NCBI GenBank assembly: GCA_023394955.1
Contig: JAEWZY010000080.1
Coordinates: forward strand, 1 to 45,274
Origin: Bacillota bacterium
Lineage (GTDB): Bacteria; Bacillota; UBA4882; UBA8346
Length of the DNA stretch: 45,274 nt
Direction of reading: 5' to 3'
Numbering within the stretch: position 1 is the first letter of the stretch; every line of letters starts with the position of its first letter. The notes beneath the pieces were generated by a model. That model did not search any database. It was not told the origin of the DNA and was given only the letters and a program-made list of their open reading frames with translations. Made by a program: the position numbers and the translations under genes. Of the stretch, positions 16,004-23,984 are shown piece after piece.

Positions 16004-16321
16004 ATGGCCTTTGTTGACGGGAAGGAAGTTCTCAGGCAGATGCCGGCCGCTGCTAAGGCTAGTATCGGGGATTCCCTACCGGAGACCCTGGAATATGTGG
16101 AAGAAGAGCTCAAAAAATTAGCCAAGGAGATCGCCAAGGTCGAGACCAACCGGATCATCGGCGCGATTGATCGAAAAACGGCCCAGCTTTTAACCGACAG
16201 CCTGATCAACGCTGCCAAAACAGTAACCGCTGCTGGGGAAGGCATGGTCAAGGTCCAGGCGGAACTGGCGATCAATGCGGCCTTGGCGGTACTGGTTAAA
16301 GCCATCAAAGCGGTGGCGTAG
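16004..16321 (+). CDS. Hypothetical helical protein, 105 residues
   Basis: AGGAGG precedes the ATG and codon use is like that of ordinary genes of this chromosome. The product is Ala/Lys/Glu-rich and predicted to be almost wholly helical: an amphipathic charged helix at 29-50 (EYVEEELKKLAKEIAKVE), then an Ala-rich helix to the end (LAINAALAVLVKAIKAVA) that is weakly hydrophobic. There is no signal peptide. I do not recognise a family. It lies between two repeat arrays and 370 bp before another small helical protein. Confidence 0.6.
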   Translation: MAFVDGKEVLRQMPAAAKASIGDSLPETLEYVEEELKKLAKEIAKVETNRIIGAIDRKTAQLLTDSLINAAKTVTAAGEGMVKVQAELAINAALAVLVKAIKAVA

Positions 16322-16418
16322 AAGGGAATTGGACTGAAGCGTAATAATATTGATTAAATAATAAAATCAACTTCCTAAAAGTAAAAACTGGCTTGCTTCT
16401 TTAAAAAGTAAGGTGTGT

Positions 16419-16586
16419 AATTATTAAACACACCTGTGGAATTGAATAACACAGGTTGGTAATTGTATAACACACCTGTAGAATTAAATAACACAGGTTG
16501 GTAATTATAAAACTCATCTGTGGAATTGAATAACACAGGTTGATAATTGTATAACACACCTGTAGAATTAAATAACACAGCTTAGT
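16419..16586. repeat. Four 42-bp (eight 21-bp) tandem repeats
   Basis: Four exact-length 42-bp units (16419, 16461, 16503, 16545), each made of two 21-bp halves. One half carries ACACACCTGT, the other AACACAGGTTGGT, so each unit holds an ACCTGT/ACAGGT inverted pair that can fold into a small hairpin. Being a multiple of 3 and 7, the array keeps reading frames open. The rest of the gap 16322-16689 is AT-rich and shows no gene. Confidence 0.92.
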
Positions 16587-16689
16587 AATTGTAAAATGCA
16601 GATTTATTTTTAAAAATACCGATTGATTTTAATCAATTGCATTGGTTTGTTTTTAAACTGGCAAATTTATAACGAAAGGGGTAATTGTT

Positions 16690-17010
16690 ATGGCAAATCG
16701 GTCATATTCTTATGCTGAGAAAATTAATGAAACTAAAGTGATGTTGGCGGGGTTGAACGCCCAGGCCGAACGGGTGGCGAAACGGGGAATTACTGCCGAA
16801 TTTATCACCAGATTGCAGACTGTTAATGAGGAAGCTAAAACTTTAGACAACGAACAGGAAGCCAATAAAGCAAGACTGAAAGAAATAACCAAGTCCCTGG
16901 ATGAGAAGATGAGAGAGCGGGAAGTTTTGTACCGGGAAGCTAAAAAAGCGGTCAAGCTGGAAATGGAGAAAGAATCCTGGAAAGAATTTGGGATCAAGGA
17001 TAAGCAGTAA
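16690..17010 (+). CDS. Hypothetical coiled-coil protein, 106 residues
   Basis: ATG at 16690 is preceded by GAAAGGGG. The product is highly charged and predicted to be one long coiled coil from about residue 8 to 90, ending in the compact tail ESWKEFGIKDKQ. It has no signal peptide or membrane segment. A strong terminator follows 12 bp after the stop. Its Ala/Glu/Lys-rich style is shared with the protein at 16004, but they are not obviously homologous. I cannot assign a function. Confidence 0.65.
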   Translation: MANRSYSYAEKINETKVMLAGLNAQAERVAKRGITAEFITRLQTVNEEAKTLDNEQEANKARLKEITKSLDEKMREREVLYREAKKAVKLEMEKESWKEFGIKDKQ

Positions 17011-17022
17011 GACGGATTGGAC

Positions 17023-17054
17023 ACGGGCTCCCTAAAAAGGGAGCCCGTTTTCTT
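17023..17054 (+). terminator. Rho-independent terminator after the coiled-coil gene
   Basis: A perfect 10-bp stem (17023-17032 with 17039-17048), loop TAAAAA, followed by TTTCTTT on the plus strand. Confidence 0.92.
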
Positions 17055-17364
17055 TGGGAAGAAAACAAAAGTAACTTAAACCGCAAATAAAAGAAGTTGC
17101 CTCATTCTCCAGAGGTTATCTTAGTTATTTCATGCAGGCAATCATATCTTCGGGTATTTCATGATTTTTTTAACGTTGACGAGAACTGCGGCACTTCTTC
17201 CCTGGAATGCTACATATTACATCAAGCTTTTGAAGAATCGCGAGAGGAATATTGAACTTTGTCGCGAAATAATTTGCAATGCATTTGGAGTATAATATTT
17301 TAGGAACGAATCGGCGGTTTTCTCGTTTATACCAACGAGATTGATTTGGAAGGAGCGTTTTGAT
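17055..17364. other. 310-bp stretch without a supported gene
   Basis: Between the terminator and the beta-barrel gene I find no convincing gene. The minus strand has an open stretch with a few protein-like segments (for example KFNIPLAILQKLD) interrupted by stops, perhaps a decayed small gene. A TATAAT at 17291-17296 may be the -10 box for the barrel gene, though no clear -35 box fits. Confidence 0.4.
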
Positions 17365-18081
17365 TTGAAAAAAATAACTTGCGTTCTAGTGACCTTCTGT
17401 TTACTAGTTGGGACCGGATGGGCGGTTTACGCCGAGGGTGAAAAACCCCTCAATGAAGTGACGTTGCTCGCCAACGACGGAGGCTTCGGCTCCGCTAAGT
17501 TTTATTTGACCGATAAATTTAGCGCCACCGGCGTTTATGAAAACGAACTATTCAAAGCCGGCCTGCGGTATGATGTTTCGGAACGCTTCGGGGTCAAAGC
17601 CGGTCAAGTTTATGATGAAAACAGCGAAGATTCTTTCACTTACGGGGGTATTGATTTTGTTGTGCCCTTTGGCAGTAACCTGAACGTTTACGGATTTTAC
17701 GACACCAATTATCGCGGCGAAGATTGGGATAATTACGAAGTGGCCCTAAAGATTCAAATGTTTAAAAACCATTTTATTTACGCCGGAATCAACGGTGATA
17801 CCGGAGCCGGGGTGTTCGAGGAGATGAAATACAATCAAGAACGCCGTGAAGGGCCCCATATGTTTCTGAGAGGCGACTTTAGTTGGTGCTGGAATAAGGC
17901 CTCTTTGAGTTTGCGCCCGCTTCTCTTCGTTAAAGGTTATTTCTATCACGATTATACTTTCAAGTATCATCTGAAAGAAAATGCCAGTGTCGTCTTGAAC
18001 ATTAATAATCTCGACTACAATAAGCACAGTTCCGATCCTGGGGATATAAAATACTTGGCTGGTTTAGAATTTAAATTCTAA
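17365..18081 (+). CDS. Predicted outer-membrane beta-barrel protein
   Basis: A 238-residue exported protein. The signal peptide (KKITCVLVTFCLLVGTGWAVYAEG) is followed by alternating polar/hydrophobic strands rich in Tyr, Phe and Gly: KFYLTDKFSATGVYEN, ELFKAGLRYDVSERFGVKAGQVYD, NLNVYGFYDTNY and others, about eight to ten in total. The last residues, YLAGLEFKF, end in Phe, the classical outer-membrane insertion signature. TTG at 17365 is chosen because GGAAGGA lies at the right spacing; an upstream TTG has none. It lies 18 bp before gerM and may be cotranscribed with it. No specific family or substrate can be named. Confidence 0.75.
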   Translation: MKKITCVLVTFCLLVGTGWAVYAEGEKPLNEVTLLANDGGFGSAKFYLTDKFSATGVYENELFKAGLRYDVSERFGVKAGQVYDENSEDSFTYGGIDFVVPFGSNLNVYGFYDTNYRGEDWDNYEVALKIQMFKNHFIYAGINGDTGAGVFEEMKYNQERREGPHMFLRGDFSWCWNKASLSLRPLLFVKGYFYHDYTFKYHLKENASVVLNINNLDYNKHSSDPGDIKYLAGLEFKF

Positions 18082-18099
18082 TATCTTAGGAGGTTTTCG

Positions 18100-18651
18100 A
18101 TGCGCCGCTTATCTAGATCGGTAGTTTGGGTAATACTTTTGACGCTAACGATTGGGTTAGGGTGGCTGATCTTTGATGATTTGCAGCTGCGTGGAGAAAA
18201 CCAGAGACTCAATCGGGAGTTACAGAAGAATGAGGAAGAAATCGCAGTTTTTTTTATTCAATCCACCCCTACTAATTTTTATCTAAAACCGGTTGTCGTC
18301 AAAGTCAACCGGGAAGGGGACAAACGTCTCAAAGCTTTGGAGGCTTTATTTTCCGGTCCGCCGACGGATTCCGATTTGACTCCGGTTTTTGTCCCGGAAA
18401 CTAAAGTGCTGAACTTTGAAGTAAATAATGGAGTGGCCATCGTTAATCTTAACCGATACGCCGCCCGGTTAAATGTAGGCGCTCAGGGAGAGTATTTGGC
18501 CATAGCCGCCCTTGTCAATACCCTCACCAAATTCCCTGATATTTACCGGGTCAAAATCAGGATTGAGGGAAAAGAAGTTGATTCTTTGGCTGGACATGTT
18601 GATTTAACCGCCGCCTTTGAATATGACAACCGGGTAGTAGCGCTGGATTAA
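18100..18651 (+). CDS. gerM: GerMN-domain sporulation/germination protein
   Basis: A 183-residue protein with one N-terminal membrane helix (about 8-26), a short coiled linker and a GerMN domain (about 50-165). The domain shows the pattern FYLKPVVVKV, ALEALFSGPP, VNNGVAIVNLN and a Ala/Leu-rich helix before FPDIYRVKIRIEG. GerM of Bacillus localises to the engulfing membranes, and GerMN domains are thought to form ring-like assemblies. AGGAGG precedes the ATG. It is followed by a structured RNA candidate and a terminator, then a D,D-carboxypeptidase, giving a sporulation cluster. Confidence 0.88.
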   Translation: MRRLSRSVVWVILLTLTIGLGWLIFDDLQLRGENQRLNRELQKNEEEIAVFFIQSTPTNFYLKPVVVKVNREGDKRLKALEALFSGPPTDSDLTPVFVPETKVLNFEVNNGVAIVNLNRYAARLNVGAQGEYLAIAALVNTLTKFPDIYRVKIRIEGKEVDSLAGHVDLTAAFEYDNRVVALD

Positions 18652-18671
18652 GTCTCAGATGTCTAAAATCG

Positions 18672-18775
18672 ACCCTATCCCTGATAGGGAATTCGCTAAA
18701 CCTTTGTGGCCTTTATTTATGTGTTCGATGGTTTAACCCGCAACGCCAAGCTGGTTCCCTTGTAGGGATAGGGTT
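18672..18775 (+). ncRNA. Nested-helix RNA element between gerM and dac (candidate leader or 3' UTR structure)
   Basis: Three nested inverted repeats enclose about 100 nt: an 11-bp outer helix (18672-18682 with 18764-18774), a 6-bp helix (18686-18691 with 18755-18760) separated by a symmetric 3x3 internal loop, and a 6-bp inner helix (18697-18702 with 18730-18735). The 5' strand can instead form a local hairpin (CCCTAT 18673-18678 with ATAGGG 18684-18689). AGGGTT at 18770-18775 is also complementary to the 5' arm of the downstream terminator (18826-18831). No known riboswitch class is recognised. Confidence 0.5.
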
Positions 18776-18823
18776 ATTCTTTAAGTTCAACTATTTCAAC
18801 TATTACTGATTATGCTCACTGAT

Positions 18824-18862
18824 AAAACCCTTTCATACTGTTGAGAGGGTTTTTCTATTTTT
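18824..18862 (+). terminator. Terminator between gerM/RNA element and dac
   Basis: An 11-bp stem with one G-U pair (18824-18834 with 18843-18853) and an 8-base loop, followed by TTCTATTTTT. It lies 65 bp before the next gene and could either end gerM transcription or act as an attenuator for dac. Confidence 0.85.
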
Positions 18863-18926
18863 CACCTCCGAAATCGGTATTAATTTGGGAATTTATTAAT
18901 AAGTTTACTGACGGAGGGTATAATCA

Positions 18927-20111
18927 ATGGTCATTTTTTATTTTAAGAAACAATTTATCTTAATCTACATCTTATTATTGATAGTCACATGCCCCGTAGT
19001 AATATGGCATCGTCTTTACCAACCGGCGGTGACCGATACATACAGATTGAGGCCGGAATTTCCGCCTTTAGTTTTATTGCCCGGATCGAGCCGGGGCCCG
19101 AAGGTTTATGCCTCTGCCGCGATCTTAATTGAATCAAAAAGCGGGGCTATCTTGTATGCTAAAAACGCCGATCTACGCAGGGCGCCGGCCAGCACTACCA
19201 AGATAATGACGGCCATCGTCGCCGTAGAAAAAGGAAATTTAAATAAGATAGTTACTGTTAGCCCGCGGGCGGCCCGGACCGGTGGCTCGACTATCCATTT
19301 AAAACCGGGAGACCGTTTGAGTTTAAAAGAACTATTAGAAGGGGTAATGCTCCGTTCGGGAAATGACGGGAGCATGGCGGTGGCCGAGGGAGTGGCCGGA
19401 AGTATTCAAAATTTCACCGAGTTAATGAATATAAAAGCTAAAGAAATTGGCGCCGTGAACACTAATTTCCGCAACCCGCATGGGTTAAGGGCTCCATCTC
19501 ATTACACCACAGCCTTGGATTTGGCGTTAATGGCCAGGTATGGTCTGTCAAACCGTCTGTTTGCCAATTTGGTTAAGAAAAAAACTGCTTTGCTTGAATG
19601 GGAAGAACGCCGCAAATCAGTGGAAGTCAGAAATACCAACCGGTTGTTGTGGTACTTGGAGGGAGCTGACGGCGTTAAAACCGGAACCACCAATGAGGCC
19701 GGACATTGTTTGGTGGCCTCGGCGACCCGCGACTGTAAACAATTAATCGCGGTAGTGTTAAATTCGGGAGATCGCTGGGGAGACTCCCAGCGACTTTTAG
19801 AATATGGTTTTCAAGAATTCGAGATTCTAAAAATCGCCGATGCTAATCGACCGGTTGCTAAAATTAGAGTAAAAAAAGGGTGGCCCCGAAATATAAGCTT
19901 ATATCCCCGGTCCGATTTGGTGGCGGTAGTCCGGAAAGACGAAATTAAAATGGTAGCGCCTAGGATTAGGGTGTTAAAAAATCCGGTATCAGCCCCTTTG
20001 AAGCCTGGAGAGATTTTGGGAGATATCGGCTATTTTTATCGGGATCAATTAGCATACAAGGTCGATCTGATCAATCTTAAGCCGGTCCGCAAAAGTTGGT
20101 GGTTTTGGTGA
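18927..20111 (+). CDS. D-alanyl-D-alanine carboxypeptidase (peptidase S11, sporulation type)
   Basis: The second S11 penicillin-binding protein of the window. An N-terminal hydrophobic segment (about 8-28) exports it, and a 30-residue Pro-rich linker precedes the catalytic domain. Active-site motifs are STTK (Ser89, Lys92), SGN (144-146) and KTGT (251-254). A C-terminal PBP5-type domain follows (about 310-390). The protein ends in SWWFW without a clear amphipathic anchor. Its location beside gerM and spoIIE suggests a role like DacF/DacB in spore cortex trimming; this is inference. The GGAGG ribosome site is clear. Its last bases overlap the start of the membrane protein gene. Confidence 0.92.
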   Translation: MVIFYFKKQFILIYILLLIVTCPVVIWHRLYQPAVTDTYRLRPEFPPLVLLPGSSRGPKVYASAAILIESKSGAILYAKNADLRRAPASTTKIMTAIVAVEKGNLNKIVTVSPRAARTGGSTIHLKPGDRLSLKELLEGVMLRSGNDGSMAVAEGVAGSIQNFTELMNIKAKEIGAVNTNFRNPHGLRAPSHYTTALDLALMARYGLSNRLFANLVKKKTALLEWEERRKSVEVRNTNRLLWYLEGADGVKTGTTNEAGHCLVASATRDCKQLIAVVLNSGDRWGDSQRLLEYGFQEFEILKIADANRPVAKIRVKKGWPRNISLYPRSDLVAVVRKDEIKMVAPRIRVLKNPVSAPLKPGEILGDIGYFYRDQLAYKVDLINLKPVRKSWWFW

Positions 20112-21166
20112 TCCCGCTCAAGATTAGGCCGGGCCGATTATCAATTGTCCCGGGAATAGCGGCTACTTTTGTAGGAACGGTAGTAGGGGCGGGCTTCGCT
20201 TCGGGACAGGAAATATACAGATTTTTCAGCATTCAGGGATTGCAAGGATTTTTGGGTGTTTTTGGTTCGATTTTTTTATTAGGCATTTTCGGGGAGAAAG
20301 TATTCCGGATCGGGTTAGCCATCAAACCAAAATCATATAAGGAATTTTTTGACTACAGCCTGGGACCGGGTTTGTCCGGAACGGCCGACCTAATGATCTC
20401 CATTTTTCTAATTATTTTGGTGGGAGTGATGTTCGCGGGCTCCGGCGCGATATTCATAGAAATAGGATTAGGCTATTGGACCGGAATCGCCTTAAGCCTA
20501 ATAGTAGTTATTATTGTCTTATTTCAAGAACTGCCGGGATTAATCTTTGCTAATTTGATTATTGTGCCTTTGATGTTTACCGGCGCATTAGTTGTTGCGA
20601 TATATGCCATTCAAAACCGATGCGCCGCTTCTTTGTCGAATACCTTTGATTTAAGTTGGATCTTGGCGGCGGTGCAGTTCTCTTCCTATAACTTAGTTTT
20701 GGCGATCCCGGTTTTGTTAGCGCTTTCCAGGAAATATCCGTGGTTAACCCATTTAAAGTTAGGCGGTTGGTTGGGCAGTTTAGTCCTGGGGATAATGGCC
20801 GGATTGATCCATTGGTCGATTATTTTTCATCTTCCTCATTTACAGAAAAGTCCGTTACCCATGATGGATCTGGCTAGGATAGCCAATAAGGGTGTTTATT
20901 GGGCATATGCCGTAGTACTCTGGTGCGAGATGTTAACTACTTTGCTGGCGGATATCTATGGAGTAGCTCAGCGCTTGGCAGCGGCCACCGGATGGGGGTT
21001 CCGTTTTTGGGTGGTCACTCTGACATTGGCGGGAATTTTCATCGGCGAAATCGGGTTCAGCAATTTAGTGGCAAAGTTTTATCCGATATTTGGTTACCTT
21101 TGCTTAGTAATCCTTTTTTTCATGATGGTAAAGAAGAACCCTCTAAAGTTAGAAGTCAGAAAATAA
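20108..21166 (+). CDS. YkvI-like membrane transporter family protein (COG3949)
   Basis: An integral membrane protein of 352 residues with about ten hydrophobic helices. The N-terminal GIAATFVGTVVGAGFASGQEI is the signature of the YkvI family, distant relatives of amino-acid/sodium symporters with the unwound first helix (GAGFASG). The substrate is unknown. GTG at 20108 overlaps the upstream stop as GTGA, suggesting translational coupling to the carboxypeptidase; an upstream TTG at 20096 is possible. The last residues (LKLEVRK) are encoded by heptamer-like sequence (AAGTTAG, AAGTCAG). Confidence 0.8.
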   Translation: MIPLKIRPGRLSIVPGIAATFVGTVVGAGFASGQEIYRFFSIQGLQGFLGVFGSIFLLGIFGEKVFRIGLAIKPKSYKEFFDYSLGPGLSGTADLMISIFLIILVGVMFAGSGAIFIEIGLGYWTGIALSLIVVIIVLFQELPGLIFANLIIVPLMFTGALVVAIYAIQNRCAASLSNTFDLSWILAAVQFSSYNLVLAIPVLLALSRKYPWLTHLKLGGWLGSLVLGIMAGLIHWSIIFHLPHLQKSPLPMMDLARIANKGVYWAYAVVLWCEMLTTLLADIYGVAQRLAAATGWGFRFWVVTLTLAGIFIGEIGFSNLVAKFYPIFGYLCLVILFFMMVKKNPLKLEVRK

Positions 21167-21211
21167 AATACTGATTTTTAATTATTTAAAACAATTTACT
21201 TACAAACCTGT

Positions 21212-21231
21212 AAAAACCACTATTGGTTTTT
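21212..21231 (+). terminator. Weak terminator after the ykvI-like gene
   Basis: A perfect 8-bp stem AAAAACCA (21212-21219) with TGGTTTTT (21224-21231) around a 4-base loop. The T-run is part of the stem and little follows it. Confidence 0.5.
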
Positions 21232-21322
21232 CTGAAGAATTCAATCTATTTTAACCATCTAAATATTAATGGCGGTTTTTAAAGAAGAAGTAAGGAAAAT
21301 CAGTGGGATATCCTTCAAAAAA

Positions 21323-21355
21323 ACGACATGCCAATCGGGGGAACAATGATATACT
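21323..21355 (+). promoter_or_regulatory. Candidate spoIIE promoter with 21-bp spacing
   Basis: ACGACA (21323-21328) and TATACT (21350-21355) are separated by 21 bp. In Bacillus the spoIIE and spoIIG promoters are activated by Spo0A and have the same unusual spacing. The -35 region read on minus gives TGTCGTT, one base from the Spo0A box TGTCGAA. Confidence 0.45.
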
Positions 21356-21366
21356 GATTCCCGTAA

Positions 21367-23796
21367 GTGTCAAAGAGGAGGGTGGTTGTTGAGAAGGTGG
21401 CCATTGAACTTTCCGCTGCGGTAAGAAAGGAAAAATGTAATAGTTTAATTTCTCCCACAGTTATTCACCGTTCTTTTATTAATAAAAAAACATCCTGGCA
21501 TGTTAGATGTTTTAAAGCTGTGTTTGAGGCGGGGATAGTATTTTTGTTGAGCCGGTTTGCTTTGCCTGGAGCCATTTATCCTGCCGGTATCGGATATTGT
21601 CTCATAAACCGCAATCAAAAGTTATTGGCGCGAATTTTATTATGGCTGGGATTATTGGCGGGAAGCCTTTCCGTAAAGGGGCTTAAGGAGAGTATCGGGC
21701 TTGTTGGAGCGGTCGCCATTTATGTTTTATTAGGACGAATCTTTGGTTGGGAGAGAAAAAAGTCTTCAAAAATAATGTCATATCTAATATGGGCTATTTT
21801 TAGAATGTCTTTGGCTTTCATATTCGAACCCAGTCTTAATAATGTCTTAAAAGTAATACTGGAGATAAATATCAGCTTTTTACTGGCGGGCGTCTTTCAA
21901 ACCGGACTCGTCTTCGTAAGGAATCCTTTTAAAAAGTCGAAAATGGCGGTAATTTCACTAGCAGTAATTCTAGTGTTAGCAGTAGCCGGAACCAACCAAC
22001 TCATGATTGATAGTCTATCAGTTACCGATTTGGCCGTCAGCTTGGTCTTGATATTTGTCGCTTACTTAGGTGGAGGGGGAGTTGGATCAGCCATGGGAGT
22101 TTCGTTAGGAATAGCGGTGGGAATCGCAACCGGTGGTTTGACGGCTTTGATCGCCTTATATAGTGTTGCCGGGTTTTTAGGAGGTTTCTTAAAAAAATTG
22201 GGTAAATGGGGGACGACCCTCGGAATCGGTTTAGGTTGCTATTATATAATGCATGAACTGCAATCCGATGCAAATATAATCGAACAATTAATTCCCTGGT
22301 CAATCGGGTTAGGAGCCTTAATTATAACTCCTAAACATTGTTTGACCCAAGTCTCAAATTATTTTCCAAGTGAAACCAAACCCGCGGATCCGATGGTTGA
22401 AAATAATGGTGTCCGGGAGATAATTTTAAACCGTTTCAATGATTTGGCTACAATCTTTACTGAACTAGCCAAATCCTTCTATGAAGGACCCTTAGAAGAG
22501 CCAGGGGCCGATAAAATGGACCTTTATTCGATGTTGGACCAAGTATGCTCTAAAAACTGTCAACAATGCAATGGTTATGAAACATGTTGGGGCGAGAACT
22601 TTTACTCTACTTACCGGGAATTATTTGATTTATTGGCTTTGGCCGAATTATATGGCGAGGTAAATACCAAACATTTAAAAGGGCGTCTGGCTAAGAATTG
22701 TTTTCAACAATTCAAACTGTTGACTACAATCAATCATTTATTCGAAAAATATCAGGCGAATTATTATTGGCAAAGTAAATTGGAGGAAAGCAAGACTTTT
22801 CTAGCCAACCAATTGGAAGGAATGGCCCAAATCATAAATAAATTAGCGATTGAGGTTACAGCTGATCCCGGATTTCGCACGGAGATTGAGAACCAACTAG
22901 CGACTTGTCTGAACCGGGTGGGTATTAATGTAAAAGAAGCATCCGTTCTAGGTCTCGGAGAAAATGGGGTTGAGATACGGATCAAACAACGAAGCTGTAA
23001 CCGAAAACGGGAGTGCCAGTTCCTAATGACCCCGTTAATCAGTCAATTGCTCGGTGAAGATTATACCGTTTGGGAGCGAAACTGTCAGCTTAATAATGTC
23101 GATTGTTATTATTGTTTAACTCCGGTATGCTCTTACGAAGCCCGGACGGTGGTCTGTAAACTGCCCAAGGGCGGCAACGAATTTTCCGGTGATAATCATG
23201 GCCTTCGCGAGTTAAAGGACGGGCATTTTGTGGCGATTTTAAGTGATGGGATGGGCAATGGCAGTAAAGCCGCGGTACAAAGCAACACTACAGTTTCAAT
23301 TTTGGAAAAACTATTAGAAACTGGAGTGGATCGGGACTTTGCCGTAAAAATGATAAATTCGATTCTATTGCTCCGGAGCCCTGAAGAATCCTTTGCGACG
23401 GTTGATCTGACATTAATAGACCTTCATACCGGGCGGGCCGAATTCATCAAAATTGGAGCGGCCACTACCTATATCAAAAGAGGAAGGGATGTTTGGAGCA
23501 TCAGGTCCACCTCTCTACCGGCCGGGATCCTGAATTCGGTTGATTTAGAGCGGACCAATGTCCAACTACAGCCGGGGGATTTGATCGTGATGGTAACAGA
23601 CGGCGTCATCGACAGCAAAACTGATCAGGTTGGGAAAGAGGATTGGATGATTCGGGCTTTACGCCAAGTCGAGGTGGTCGGTCCGGAAGCGTTGGGCGAA
23701 TACTTGATGAATCTGGCTCGAATCAATCAAGATGGAATCCCCAAAGACGATATGACAGTAATAGTGTTGCAATTTCTTGAAAAAGGAATGTTATGA
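21367..23796 (+). CDS. spoIIE: Stage II sporulation protein E, PP2C serine phosphatase
   Basis: SpoIIE dephosphorylates the anti-anti-sigma factor SpoIIAA and so releases sigma-F in the forespore; it also joins FtsZ at the polar septum. The N-terminal third has about ten membrane helices (about 50-320). A cysteine-rich regulatory segment follows (CSKNCQQCNGYETCW, about 396-410; CYYCLTPVC, about 580-588). The C-terminal PP2C domain has ILSDGMGNGSKAA (about residue 629), PAGIL, VTDGV and KDDMTVIVL with the metal-binding aspartates. At up to 809 residues it has the normal length. GTG 21367 lacks a ribosome site; GTG at 21382 or 21397 is possible, with AGGAGG at 21376. The promoter upstream has Spo0A-like features. 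Confidence 0.93.
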   Translation: MSKRRVVVEKVAIELSAAVRKEKCNSLISPTVIHRSFINKKTSWHVRCFKAVFEAGIVFLLSRFALPGAIYPAGIGYCLINRNQKLLARILLWLGLLAGSLSVKGLKESIGLVGAVAIYVLLGRIFGWERKKSSKIMSYLIWAIFRMSLAFIFEPSLNNVLKVILEINISFLLAGVFQTGLVFVRNPFKKSKMAVISLAVILVLAVAGTNQLMIDSLSVTDLAVSLVLIFVAYLGGGGVGSAMGVSLGIAVGIATGGLTALIALYSVAGFLGGFLKKLGKWGTTLGIGLGCYYIMHELQSDANIIEQLIPWSIGLGALIITPKHCLTQVSNYFPSETKPADPMVENNGVREIILNRFNDLATIFTELAKSFYEGPLEEPGADKMDLYSMLDQVCSKNCQQCNGYETCWGENFYSTYRELFDLLALAELYGEVNTKHLKGRLAKNCFQQFKLLTTINHLFEKYQANYYWQSKLEESKTFLANQLEGMAQIINKLAIEVTADPGFRTEIENQLATCLNRVGINVKEASVLGLGENGVEIRIKQRSCNRKRECQFLMTPLISQLLGEDYTVWERNCQLNNVDCYYCLTPVCSYEARTVVCKLPKGGNEFSGDNHGLRELKDGHFVAILSDGMGNGSKAAVQSNTTVSILEKLLETGVDRDFAVKMINSILLLRSPEESFATVDLTLIDLHTGRAEFIKIGAATTYIKRGRDVWSIRSTSLPAGILNSVDLERTNVQLQPGDLIVMVTDGVIDSKTDQVGKEDWMIRALRQVEVVGPEALGEYLMNLARINQDGIPKDDMTVIVLQFLEKGML

Positions 23797-23840
23797 CCCA
23801 ATAATAGCATACCCAGTCCCAATTCCTTTCTTTTTTTGTG

Positions 23841-23867
23841 ATTCCGACTTCAGTCGGAATTTTTTTT
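23841..23867 (+). terminator. Terminator after spoIIE
   Basis: A perfect 8-bp stem ATTCCGAC/GTCGGAAT (23841-23848, 23853-23860) with loop TTCA, followed by seven T's. Confidence 0.93.
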
Positions 23868-23984
23868 GGGAAAGATATGGATTAACTTTATAATCAGATA
23901 AAATATTAATAAATGAGCTACGGCAATGATTTCGTAACAAGGAATTTTTTTGTTCAAAGCGAAAATACAGTTGAGGTGTTTTGA

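Noticed and set aside
16375..16578. Minus-strand 67-codon frame reading a VLFNSTG/VLYNYQP heptapeptide repeat
   Set aside because: It is the 21-bp repeat read in frame; there is no ribosome site and repeats of a multiple of 3 keep frames open by chance.
16419..16586. CRISPR array
   Set aside because: The repeats are contiguous with no unique spacers, and no cas genes are nearby.
17100..17340. Decayed toxin-antitoxin or repressor gene on the minus strand
   Set aside because: A few protein-like segments occur but stops interrupt every frame and I could not match a family.
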